From contig CBDCVP010000023.1 in the NCBI GenBank assembly GCA_965223025.1, forward strand, positions 310,001 through 374,000: a DNA stretch of 64,000 bases, given 5' to 3'. Of this stretch, positions 28,894 to 37,197 are shown piece after piece; position 1 is the stretch's first letter, and each line of letters opens with the position of its first letter. The stretch is from JABDMH01 sp965223025. GTDB lineage: Bacteria > Bacteroidota > Bacteroidia > Chitinophagales > Saprospiraceae. The notes below the pieces were generated by a model. It was not told where the DNA came from, made no database searches, and was given only the letters and a program-made list of their open reading frames with translations. The position numbers and the translations under genes were made by a program.

Positions 28894-30357
28894 ATGAACA
28901 TTCTGATCTTGTGGAAAGCTGCGATGATGGTGATGATCCTGAGCTGTACCCAGTCGGAGGTATCTCGGGAGGCATCCATGAAGGGGGAGGACCGTCCCAA
29001 TATCATTCTCTTTGTGTCTGATGATCATGGTACGGACGCACTGGGGTGTTATGGAAACGAGGTCATTCACACACCAAACCTGGACAAACTGGCAGCCAAT
29101 GGAGTGCGATTTACCAATGCATACTGTACCAGCGCAAGTTGTGCCGCCAGCCGATCGGTGATCCTCACAGGTAAGTATGGTCATGCCACTGGTTCCTATG
29201 GTCATGTGCACGATTATCATCACTTTAGCACTTATGAGGATGTGAGGTCACTACCCGTTCTGCTGGAGGATGCAGGCTATCTCACAGCAAGAATCGGAAA
29301 ATATCACTTGGCACCTGACGAGGTATACCACTTCGAAAGGGTGCTGGAGGCAGACCCGAGGAGCACTGTAGCAATGGCAGAGAGATGTCGTGAGGTGATA
29401 GAGGGTAGTCAGCCATTTTTTCTCTATTTCTGTACGGACGATCCTCACAGGGGTGCACCTTTTAAACCGGAAGTTTGGAACCAACCCAACAATTTTGGAA
29501 ATAGAAAAGAAGGCTACCCAGGAGTTGAGGCCAGAATGTATCATCCTGACGAAGTGAGCGTCCCTGATTTCTTGCCGGATACCAAAGAATGCAGGGCTGA
29601 AATTGCTCAATATTACCAAAGCATTTCACGCATCGATCAGGGGGTTGGCAAGTTGATGGCCATGTTAGAGGCGACCGGCAAAACAGAGCAAACCATTGTG
29701 ATTTATATTTCCGATAATGGCATGGCTTTTCCGGGAGCCAAGACTACCCTTTATGAGCCGGGAATTAAATTGCCTTGCATTGTTCAAGATCCCTCACTCT
29801 ACAAGAAAGGCATCACCAATCATGCATTGATATCATGGGCGGATTTAACCCCCACCATCCTTGACATGGCCAGTATAGATGTGGTCGACGTCCCCTTTCA
29901 TGGTCGGTCCTTTAAGCATATTTTGGGTGAAGAAGATCCGCAAGGGTGGGACGAAATGTACGCTTTACATACCTTTCATGAGATCACCATGTATTATCCG
30001 ATGCGAGTTTGCCGAAGTGAGAATTACAAACTTATTTGGAACCTGGCCTGGCGGCTGGAGTATCCATTTGCCTCTGATCTGTGGGCGGCATCTACCTGGC
30101 AATGTATTTATAGGAGCCAGGAGCCATACTTTGGATTGCGCAAAGTACACGACTATTTGTACCGGCCTGAATTTGAACTTTATGATCTTGAAGTGGATCC
30201 TTCGGAAGTAAATAATTTGGCTGATCATGAAAGATATGTGGATGTTTTGGAGTCTATGAAAAATAAGCTGAGATCATTCCAAAAAAGGACTTCTGACCCG
30301 TGGTTGATCATGTGGGATCACGATGATTCCATGCAAGGTAGTGGGGTGGGGCTATAA
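28894..30357 (+). CDS. sulfatase 1 (type I, lipoprotein)
   Basis: 487 residues; lipobox I-L-S-C with Cys18. Formylglycine-type sulfatase: metal-binding DD in FVSDDHG (residues 43-44), maturation motif C83-A-A-S-R87 (CxAxR) in YCTSASCAASRSVILTGKYG, and a second metal-site segment YISDNGMAF. It hydrolyses sulfate esters of carbohydrates after conversion of Cys83 to formylglycine by an anSME-type enzyme not in the window. First of four consecutive sulfatase genes read in the same direction, suggesting that the target glycan is heavily sulfated. Confidence 0.9.
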   Translation: MNILILWKAAMMVMILSCTQSEVSREASMKGEDRPNIILFVSDDHGTDALGCYGNEVIHTPNLDKLAANGVRFTNAYCTSASCAASRSVILTGKYGHATGSYGHVHDYHHFSTYEDVRSLPVLLEDAGYLTARIGKYHLAPDEVYHFERVLEADPRSTVAMAERCREVIEGSQPFFLYFCTDDPHRGAPFKPEVWNQPNNFGNRKEGYPGVEARMYHPDEVSVPDFLPDTKECRAEIAQYYQSISRIDQGVGKLMAMLEATGKTEQTIVIYISDNGMAFPGAKTTLYEPGIKLPCIVQDPSLYKKGITNHALISWADLTPTILDMASIDVVDVPFHGRSFKHILGEEDPQGWDEMYALHTFHEITMYYPMRVCRSENYKLIWNLAWRLEYPFASDLWAASTWQCIYRSQEPYFGLRKVHDYLYRPEFELYDLEVDPSEVNNLADHERYVDVLESMKNKLRSFQKRTSDPWLIMWDHDDSMQGSGVGL

Positions 30358-30427
30358 AGAAAATATTTTTTCGAGTATATATTGATGAGGTGAACGACAC
30401 AAAGCGTACGGAAAATCGGGACTGGTG

Positions 30428-31933
30428 ATGGATAGATTGAGAAGTAGTGCAGTCATTTTATTTTCAGCATTTATCTATGTTTTTGCTGCTTGCGGTAGCA
30501 ACAAAGGACAAAGCATACGGCCAAATATCCTCGTGATTGTCGCGGATGATCTGGGTTATGCCGACATGAGTTTCTTGCCTCATGCGCCAGGAGATGTTTC
30601 TACCCCTAATATCGACAGGTTAGCTGAGTCTGGAGTATACTTCAGTGAAGCCTATGCCACTGCTCCCATTTGTAGTCCATCACGTGCTGGACTATTGACA
30701 GGTCGCTTTCAGCAGCGCTGGGGAAATTATTGGTACGGTGAAGGAGGATTGCCAGCAGATGAAAAAACGCTGCCTCAGATGCTTAGGGATTTGGGCTATT
30801 ACACGGTTAAGATTGGCAAGACCCATCTCAATGGAGGACCGGTGGAGCATCCTTTGGACCATGGATTTGATGACTTTCTTGGATTCATAGATCACACTTG
30901 GGACTATCTGCGATTGAGCCAGGATGATGTGGATGCCTACGGGGATCAAAATGCCAAACTGGCCCATATCGGTCCATTATTGGAGGGCAGAGAGAAGAGA
31001 TCCTTTAAGGGAGCATTTACCACCGATATTTTCACGGAGAAAGCTGTGGAAATCATTAAAGGATCCTCCCCTCAGCCATGGTATGTAGAGCTAGCGTATA
31101 ATGCGGTGCATCATCCCACTTATGTTTGTCATCCCGATTACCTGGCTAAATATGGCATAGATCAATTTCCATTTTGGAATCCAGAGGAGCAGACCTATCA
31201 TGAGTGGCACCAGCATTGGGGTCACCTGGGAAAGATTGATCCAGATGGCAGAAAACGGTATCTGTCGCATTTGGAGGTGATGGATGATGGAATAGGAAAG
31301 ATCCTAGATGCCCTGGAAGATCTCGATGTGCGTAACAATACGATGGTAGTCTTTCTTTCAGATAATGGCGGCACCATTAATACCTATGCCAACAACCAGC
31401 CACTTAATGGGTATAAATATATGTTCGCCGAGGGAGGTATTCGCATTCCTATGATTATTTCTTATCCTCAAAGGGTTGATGGGTCACAGAACTTCTCTGA
31501 TATGGTATCTGCGATGGATGTTTTACCTACCATCCTGGATGCAGTAGGAGGAGAGATTCCCAAAAATCTAGATGGAGTGAATTTATGGCCAGTCATCGCG
31601 GCGTCAACAGCCGCCCACACCAGTTTGTTTTGGGCCGATGGACGAGGGCAATATGTGGTTAGAAAAGGAAGATGGAAGTTGGTGGAGAGTGGTGGCTGGA
31701 CTCATGCCAATTTTTCTGTGGAAAAGGGGAGAGCTATGCCAGCTCAAGATTATGAATACCCGAAGGGTACTCTTTTATTTGATCTAGAAAACGACTTGGG
31801 TGAAGCCATCAACTTGGCGGACATTCAACCAGAGGTGGTGAATGAATTGGAGGCTGGTTACCAGGAATGGCGCAGGAGAATGTCTGATCCGCGTACTCGA
31901 GATGGAAAATTGAAGAAAAAAACGAAGAAATAG
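30428..31933 (+). CDS. sulfatase 2 (type I, lipoprotein)
   Basis: 501 residues from ATG 30428 (a GTG lies one codon upstream). Lipobox F-A-A-C with Cys22; the DD pair is in VADDLGYADM; formylglycine motif C82-S-P-S-R86; the metal-site segment is FLSDNGG. An LGFIDHTWDYL insert differs from its neighbours, which suggests a different subfamily and linkage specificity. It is 71 bases after sulfatase 1 and 30 bases before sulfatase 3. Confidence 0.9.
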   Translation: MDRLRSSAVILFSAFIYVFAACGSNKGQSIRPNILVIVADDLGYADMSFLPHAPGDVSTPNIDRLAESGVYFSEAYATAPICSPSRAGLLTGRFQQRWGNYWYGEGGLPADEKTLPQMLRDLGYYTVKIGKTHLNGGPVEHPLDHGFDDFLGFIDHTWDYLRLSQDDVDAYGDQNAKLAHIGPLLEGREKRSFKGAFTTDIFTEKAVEIIKGSSPQPWYVELAYNAVHHPTYVCHPDYLAKYGIDQFPFWNPEEQTYHEWHQHWGHLGKIDPDGRKRYLSHLEVMDDGIGKILDALEDLDVRNNTMVVFLSDNGGTINTYANNQPLNGYKYMFAEGGIRIPMIISYPQRVDGSQNFSDMVSAMDVLPTILDAVGGEIPKNLDGVNLWPVIAASTAAHTSLFWADGRGQYVVRKGRWKLVESGGWTHANFSVEKGRAMPAQDYEYPKGTLLFDLENDLGEAINLADIQPEVVNELEAGYQEWRRRMSDPRTRDGKLKKKTKK

Positions 31934-31962
31934 ACAGTTTCAAAAAAAAACTATAGTAATCC

Positions 31963-33501
31963 ATGAAGCAAATGAAGTTGATGATCATGGTCCTTTCGGG
32001 CTTGGTCATGCACCTGATCACCGATGCCCAGAGCATAAGGCCGAATATTCTGTGGATCACCATCGAAGACTGGAGTCCCGAGTTGTCCTGTTATGGCACC
32101 AAGGGAATTCATACTCCTAATGTAGATAGATTGGCAGCTCAGGGCATCAGGTTTACCAGGGCATTTACCACCTCTCCGGTGTGCTCCACCTCGCGGTCCG
32201 CGATGATGACAGGATTTCATCAAAACTACATCGGTGCCCACCAGCATCGTACGCGCGATAAGAAGCCACTTCCTTATGGCATCAAACCCATTCCAAAACT
32301 GCTGGAAGAGGCGGGATACTATACCTGCCTGATGAGCTGGAAAACGGACTGCAATTTTTTTCCAGATCAGAAGGAGGACCTCTTCATGGGCTTGAAAGAC
32401 TGGAATGAAAGAAGACCAGGTCAGCCATTTTTTGCACGCATTAGTTTTGGTGGCACCCATCGTGCATGGAAGAGAGACCCGCAGCGGCCGATCGACCTGA
32501 GGGATATCGATCTTCCTCCCTACTATGCCGATACGGATTTTGTGCGGCGTGATTGGGCAAACGGGCTCGAACAAATGCAGTTGGTAGATCGTGAAGTAGG
32601 TGCCATATTACAGCGGCTGGATGATGAAGGCCTTTCTGATCATACCATAGTTTTTTTCATTGGGGATCATGGCCGTTGTCATATTCGTGGCAAGCAATTC
32701 TTGTACGATGGCGGCATCCACATTCCGCTGATTTTACGGTGGCCTGGAAAAGTAAAACCTGGTAGGGTGAGCAATCATATGGTATCATCCATAGATATCT
32801 GTGCCACCATCCTTGAGGCTGCTGGTGTCGTGGCGCCGGTACCCCTCCATGGAAGCAACTTGCTGGGAAAAAAGGTCAAGAAACGAAAGTATGTTTTTGC
32901 CGCTCGTGGGAAAATGGATGAAACACACGATGCTATGCGCGCTATCCGGTCTAAGAAGTACAAGTTAATTCAGAATCTCATGCCAGAACGAGCTTATTGT
33001 CAGTACAACCGGTATAAAGAAGCTTCATACCCTGTCTTGGCCGAGATGAATATTCTCTACCTAAGGGGTGAGCTACCACCGGAGCAGGCTGCGTTTTTTG
33101 CCCCTACTAAACCATCCGTCGAGTTGTTTGACCTGCGTGCCGATCCCTATGAGATACACAATGTGGCTGATGATCCCAAATACGCTAGGGTGAAACAAAA
33201 GCTTCTGCTGGAGCTGAACAACTGGCGTGAGCATGTGATCAATGATCCAGGGGTGAGAGATGATTTTCGTGCAGAAGGCGTTTTTCCGTCATCATGTCCT
33301 AGTGCCACCGTCGATCAGTGGGTGGATACCCATGCCGCTCAGTTCGATTTCTATAAGCACGGTTGGCCGGCCTGGTACCCTACGCGCACTTTAGAAGAAT
33401 GGGAAAAGGCTCGTGCCAAGTGGGAACCTTATGTCTTCCGTGAGCCAACATCCAAGCTGCCGCGACCTGAGGTCAACTATTCAAAACCTAAGAAGAAATA
33501 A
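31963..33501 (+). CDS. sulfatase 3 (type I, exported)
   Basis: 512 residues with a Sec signal (LMIMVLSGLVMHLITDAQ). Formylglycine motif C74-S-T-S-R78 carries Thr where Pro or Ala is usual; metal ligands are in TIEDWS (Glu-Asp instead of Asp-Asp) and FIGDHGRC. C-terminal extension ends in AWYPTRTLEEWEKARAKW. Probably a heparan/carbohydrate-type S1 sulfatase; the specificity is unknown. Ends within the leader of sulfatase 4. Confidence 0.85.
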   Translation: MKQMKLMIMVLSGLVMHLITDAQSIRPNILWITIEDWSPELSCYGTKGIHTPNVDRLAAQGIRFTRAFTTSPVCSTSRSAMMTGFHQNYIGAHQHRTRDKKPLPYGIKPIPKLLEEAGYYTCLMSWKTDCNFFPDQKEDLFMGLKDWNERRPGQPFFARISFGGTHRAWKRDPQRPIDLRDIDLPPYYADTDFVRRDWANGLEQMQLVDREVGAILQRLDDEGLSDHTIVFFIGDHGRCHIRGKQFLYDGGIHIPLILRWPGKVKPGRVSNHMVSSIDICATILEAAGVVAPVPLHGSNLLGKKVKKRKYVFAARGKMDETHDAMRAIRSKKYKLIQNLMPERAYCQYNRYKEASYPVLAEMNILYLRGELPPEQAAFFAPTKPSVELFDLRADPYEIHNVADDPKYARVKQKLLLELNNWREHVINDPGVRDDFRAEGVFPSSCPSATVDQWVDTHAAQFDFYKHGWPAWYPTRTLEEWEKARAKWEPYVFREPTSKLPRPEVNYSKPKKK

Positions 33502-33529
33502 TCACTATCTTTTTGCGAATCACAATGGC

Positions 33530-35128
33530 ATGGACTTCATGAAACAAGCACTTTTCCTCTGTATGGTTTTTACAGCCGGTTGGCAGGCTGTGGGAGCGCA
33601 GTCAGATGCGCGACCAAATATTTTGTTTGCTTTTGCCGACGATATGGGAAGGTATGCTAGTTGTTATGCCGAGGAGAATGAAGATGAGGTGTGGCAGAAG
33701 ATGATCACCACCCCAAATATCGACCAGGTCGCACGGGAAGGTGTTTTGTTTGGACACGCCTACGTGAACGCACCTTCATGTACACCGTGTCGGAGTTCCA
33801 TTCTTTCGGGTCAATATTTTTTCAGAACCAACCGGGGAGCCATCCTTCAAGGGGCCGTATGGGACGAAACCATCCCTACCTACCCTTTACTGTTGGAGGA
33901 GGATGGCTATCACATTGGGCATACCTATAAGGTGTGGAGTCCGGGAACCCCCAAAGATGCAGGGTATGGAGGAGATCGAACTCAATATGAGTCTTTTGGA
34001 CGTAGGTTTAACCAATTCAGCCAACAGGCAACCCAGATGGTGGAGTCGGGAATGTCCGTAGCAGAAGCCAAGAGGGAATTACTGCGAGAAGTGAGGGAGA
34101 ACTTTCGATCGTTCTTAGATGCCAATGAGCAAGGGCAGCCCTTTTGCTATTGGTTTGGCCCAACCAATACCCATAGAAAGTGGATGGCAGGATCGGGAAA
34201 AGCACTTTGGAATATTGAGCCAGAAAAGCTAAAGGGGGAGATGCCTGCCTTCCTACCAGATGTGGACATCGTACGTCAAGATTTTGCCGATTACCTCGGT
34301 GAGGTGATGGCATTCGATGCTGGTCTGGGAGTCTTGCTAGAGATGTTGACAGAGCGAGGAGAGATAGACCACACGATGGTTGTGGTGAGCGGGGATCACG
34401 GTTTTCCGGGTGTCACTAATGGAAAATGCAATCTGTATGATTTTGGTACCAACGTACCATTGGCTGTGCGATATCTGCCTGAAATCCCCGCTGGCAGAGT
34501 GCTCGAAGACTTTGTCAGCCTGATGGATTTGGCGCCGACTTTTCTCGACGCGGCCCATGTAGACATTCCAGCCGTGATGACGGGCAGGAGCTTGATGCCC
34601 ATACTGCAACGGAGGAAAAGTGGGCGGGTGGACAAATCAAGGAATTTCGTAATCACTGGTCGAGAACGCCATGTTGCCAAGGCCAGAGATGGCAACCTTC
34701 CTTATCCGCAGAGAGCATTGAGAACGAGGGATTATTTGTACATCATCAATTTTAAGTCCGATCGTTGGCCCATGGGAAATCCTGCCGACCATGAGGAGCA
34801 GTTGGATTTTGATCTATTGTCAAACAATACTTTTATCACTTACGGTGATTATGATGCCAGTCCTACCAAGGCCTGGATAGTGAAGCACAAGGATGAGGCA
34901 GCTCAGCGGATTTACTACGACTATGCTTTTGCCAAGCGTCCAGCAGAAGAACTTTACCACATAAAGAAAGATCCGGATCAAATACACAATCTGTCCCAAA
35001 ATCCCAAGTATGATCGAGTGCGCAGCAAACTAAGACGGCAACTGCTGGCGACCCTTAAAGCCAAGGGTGATCCACGTGTGCTGGGAGACGGGAGTACTTT
35101 TGACAAGCCTCCCTATGCTGGAGAATGA
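33530..35128 (+). CDS. sulfatase 4 (type I, exported)
   Basis: 533 residues from ATG 33530; another ATG at 33539 is equally possible, and both give signal peptide MKQALFLCMVFTAGWQAVGA. The frame is open upstream to 33413 through the end of sulfatase 3 but without a sensible start. DD in FADDMGRYA, formylglycine motif C84-T-P-C-R88 with a second Cys, and VSGDHGFPGVTNGKCN as the second metal site. Last of the sulfatase quartet; the accessory island begins about 300 bases further on. Confidence 0.9.
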   Translation: MDFMKQALFLCMVFTAGWQAVGAQSDARPNILFAFADDMGRYASCYAEENEDEVWQKMITTPNIDQVAREGVLFGHAYVNAPSCTPCRSSILSGQYFFRTNRGAILQGAVWDETIPTYPLLLEEDGYHIGHTYKVWSPGTPKDAGYGGDRTQYESFGRRFNQFSQQATQMVESGMSVAEAKRELLREVRENFRSFLDANEQGQPFCYWFGPTNTHRKWMAGSGKALWNIEPEKLKGEMPAFLPDVDIVRQDFADYLGEVMAFDAGLGVLLEMLTERGEIDHTMVVVSGDHGFPGVTNGKCNLYDFGTNVPLAVRYLPEIPAGRVLEDFVSLMDLAPTFLDAAHVDIPAVMTGRSLMPILQRRKSGRVDKSRNFVITGRERHVAKARDGNLPYPQRALRTRDYLYIINFKSDRWPMGNPADHEEQLDFDLLSNNTFITYGDYDASPTKAWIVKHKDEAAQRIYYDYAFAKRPAEELYHIKKDPDQIHNLSQNPKYDRVRSKLRRQLLATLKAKGDPRVLGDGSTFDKPPYAGE

Positions 35129-35424
35129 ACAGATGTAGTACCATCTTCGAGTCTGGATGATCCACCAACCTGTATCTGCGATGAGGAGCGATCACGCACA
35201 TAGGATCAGTGATTCTTCAAAATCAAGTGGTCAGTGAAGAGAGAATTGGGATATATATGATCATGGCGATCTTACACGCTATCCATCAGAACATCACACT
35301 CTTTGTTGTCAAGGCTCTGCAAGTCGAAGCCATCGAGACCAGGTAGGGCAGCTCCTGGTTAATGGCTTTGAGATGCTGAGGTAGCTAACACCTACCGATC
35401 TGGTCAAGATGATATTTTGCCTGT
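35129..35424. other. intergenic between sulfatase cluster and recombinase relic
   Basis: About 300 bases without gene, tRNA or hairpin that I recognise. It marks the left edge of the accessory island. Confidence 0.4.
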
Positions 35425-35872
35425 AGTATATAAAATTCAGGGGTGTAGCGAGCTTCTTGTGATGTGGGGATTTCGGATATTGATGGTAAGGGAATGACGA
35501 TCCGGGTGCGACAAGACAAGGGCAACAAAGATCGGTATACGATCTTAAGTAAGACATTACTAGATGATTTGCGAAAGAATTATCTTGAGTTCCGCGCAAG
35601 GAATTACCTTTTTGATGGGATGAACGGGGATATAGTATGTGGAACAAGTGTTAAGGCAGTAGTGAGCAGAGCCGATCGGAAAGCAGGTATTCGCATACGA
35701 GACACTCCCCATATGCAGGGGCACAGCTCTGCCACTCATCTTTCAAGAGCAGGGTACAAGCTTGCGGCATATTCAACTATTGCTTTGCCATAAGAGCTCC
35801 AAGACAACCGAGATATCTACCCATGTGGCCACGAATGATTTCAAGAAGATTCAGAATCCTTTGGATATATGA
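35425..35872 (+). pseudogene. C-terminal relic of a XerD/IntI-like tyrosine recombinase
   Basis: In-frame from about 35464 the sequence reads as the catalytic half of a Bacteroidota site-specific recombinase (RVRQDKGNKDRYTILSKTLL, YLEFRARNYLFDG, AGIRIRDTPHM). It is then broken: a shift near 35770 leads into another frame reading SSKTTEISTHVATNDFKK to a stop at 35870-35872. Key catalytic residues are gone: the HxxR box reads HMQGH and the nucleophile Tyr of the TTEIYTHV motif is Ser. Upstream, stop codons interrupt the N-terminal part. Inactive remnant lying directly before an attI-like region and a cassette. Confidence 0.8.
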
Positions 35873-35946
35873 GATATAATGAGATATATAAGCCATAGCT
35901 TATATCCGAAATATTGTGCAATAGCTTATATTCGGACGTTGGGTGC
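35873..35946. other. attI-like site with direct repeats and core GTTGGGT
   Basis: Immediately after the recombinase stop: two direct repeats ATAGCTTATATYCG about 26 bases apart, followed by GGACGTTGGGTGC. GTTGGGT (35938-35944) fits the GTTRRRY integron core. Position next to the integrase gene and before the first cassette argues for attI, with the integrase in the same orientation as the cassettes. This is an inference. Confidence 0.5.
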
Positions 35947-37190
35947 AAGACAGAACTGATTTTTTTAAACATTAAAATTGTAAATTATGAAAAATATATT
36001 ATTAAGTATCTCATTTCTGTTTTTTTCAGTTTTATCTGTTATTGGACAGGATGGAAAAGTTTTGGATTTAACCGTCCATGCCGTTTCTCTTGAAGGAAAT
36101 TTAATCGAAGATTCACCTGACCTTAGTGTGGGAGTCTTTTTACCTCCTGGCTATGAGGATCAAATAAATAAAAGATATCCTGTTATTTATTGGCTGCATG
36201 GATACTCAGGAAAAGGAAAGAGAATTGGTAATGCTGGTTGGAATGAAAATAGAGTGAAAGCTGTTAACAATCTAATCAACTCAGGTACAATTAAACCAAT
36301 GATTATTGTTATGCCAGACGGAACCAATAAGTTTGGAGGAAGTTTGTATACGAATTCAGTTGTAACTGGTAATTGGGAAGATTTTATAGTAGATGAATTA
36401 CCCAAATTTATTGATGCAAATTACAGAACCATTGCTAAACCTGAAAGTCGTGGAATTGCCGGACATTCTATGGGTGGTTATGGTGCAATAAAAATTGCGA
36501 TGAAACATCCAGACATTTTTTCTGCAGTTTATGGTACAAGTCCAGCTTTTTTAGCTAGAAATCCAAATGGGTATGCGTGGCATGAAAAAGATATTTATAA
36601 TGCCTTGGCAACAAAAAGTTGGGAAGAATTCTCTAAGCAAGACTTTTTAACAAAAGTAATGATAGGAGCTGCAGCAGCTTTCTCACCTAATCCAAAAAAC
36701 CCTCCATTTTATGGAAATCTTACATGTGAATTTGATGGAGACACAATATCTATTAATGGATATGCTAAGGCCCGGCAATTAGCAAATACTCCATCTTTCA
36801 TGGCTGATCAATATATTTCAAATCTTCAGCAACTGACAGCAATTTCTTTTTGCGCAGGCATAAAGGAAAAAGTAATTAAGGTTCAATGCAAATATTTCTC
36901 CGAAACATTAACTCGAATTAACGTTGAACACTCTTTTGAAATATTTGACGGAGGCCATAACGATAAAGTAAATGAGCGTATTCAAACCAAAATACTGCCT
37001 TTCTTTTCGGATATACTAATAAATGAAAATTAGAGAGCTTTTTGATGAGTCCAGCACCCAACAAGCCGTGATCACATCATCCCGACTAGTTAGATTAAAA
37101 GAAACAAAATGAGAGCAACAAACATACATTTTCAAAACCAGTTTAACGTAAAAGAATTAACTTAGTCGGGACGCTGGATACGGCCGAACC
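35938..37190 (+). mobile_element. candidate gene cassette 1 (esterase)
   Basis: Starts with core GTTGGGTGC (35938-35946) and carries its perfect inverse GCACCCAAC at 37054-37062, exactly the cassette-start/attC-R'' pairing of integron cassettes, with one complete gene (35987-37033) in between. AT-richer than the flanks. Confidence 0.5.
35987..37033 (+). CDS. exported esterase-D-like alpha/beta hydrolase
   Basis: 348 residues with a Sec signal (MKNILLSISFLFFSVLS, cleavage near IGQ). Alpha/beta hydrolase of the PF00756/esterase family: IYWLHGYSG oxyanion loop (about residues 66-74), PMIIVMPDG, GNWEDFIVDELPKFIDANY, nucleophile GHSMGGYGA (Ser near residue 162), and a C-terminal HSFEIFDGGHND supplying His. 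The Asp/Glu of the triad is probably in between. It likely deacylates an ester, for example feruloyl or acyl carbohydrate. Sole gene of candidate cassette 1, promoterless leader with a TTTTTTT/AAA-rich tract before ATG. Confidence 0.8.
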   Translation: MKNILLSISFLFFSVLSVIGQDGKVLDLTVHAVSLEGNLIEDSPDLSVGVFLPPGYEDQINKRYPVIYWLHGYSGKGKRIGNAGWNENRVKAVNNLINSGTIKPMIIVMPDGTNKFGGSLYTNSVVTGNWEDFIVDELPKFIDANYRTIAKPESRGIAGHSMGGYGAIKIAMKHPDIFSAVYGTSPAFLARNPNGYAWHEKDIYNALATKSWEEFSKQDFLTKVMIGAAAAFSPNPKNPPFYGNLTCEFDGDTISINGYAKARQLANTPSFMADQYISNLQQLTAISFCAGIKEKVIKVQCKYFSETLTRINVEHSFEIFDGGHNDKVNERIQTKILPFFSDILINEN

Positions 37191-37197
37191 GTTGCGG
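37056..37197. other. attC-like site of cassette 1
   Basis: About 140 bases bounded by RYYYAAC (ACCCAAC, 37056-37062) and GTTGCGG (37191-37197). Inside, imperfect arms TCCCGACTA-GTTA (37080-37092) and TTAACTTAGTCGGGA (37157-37171), extended by GCCGTGATC versus CGTATCCAG-type partial pairing, enclose a ~64-base AT-rich loop. The extra A in one arm is the bulge expected for attC. Folding was judged by eye. Confidence 0.5.
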
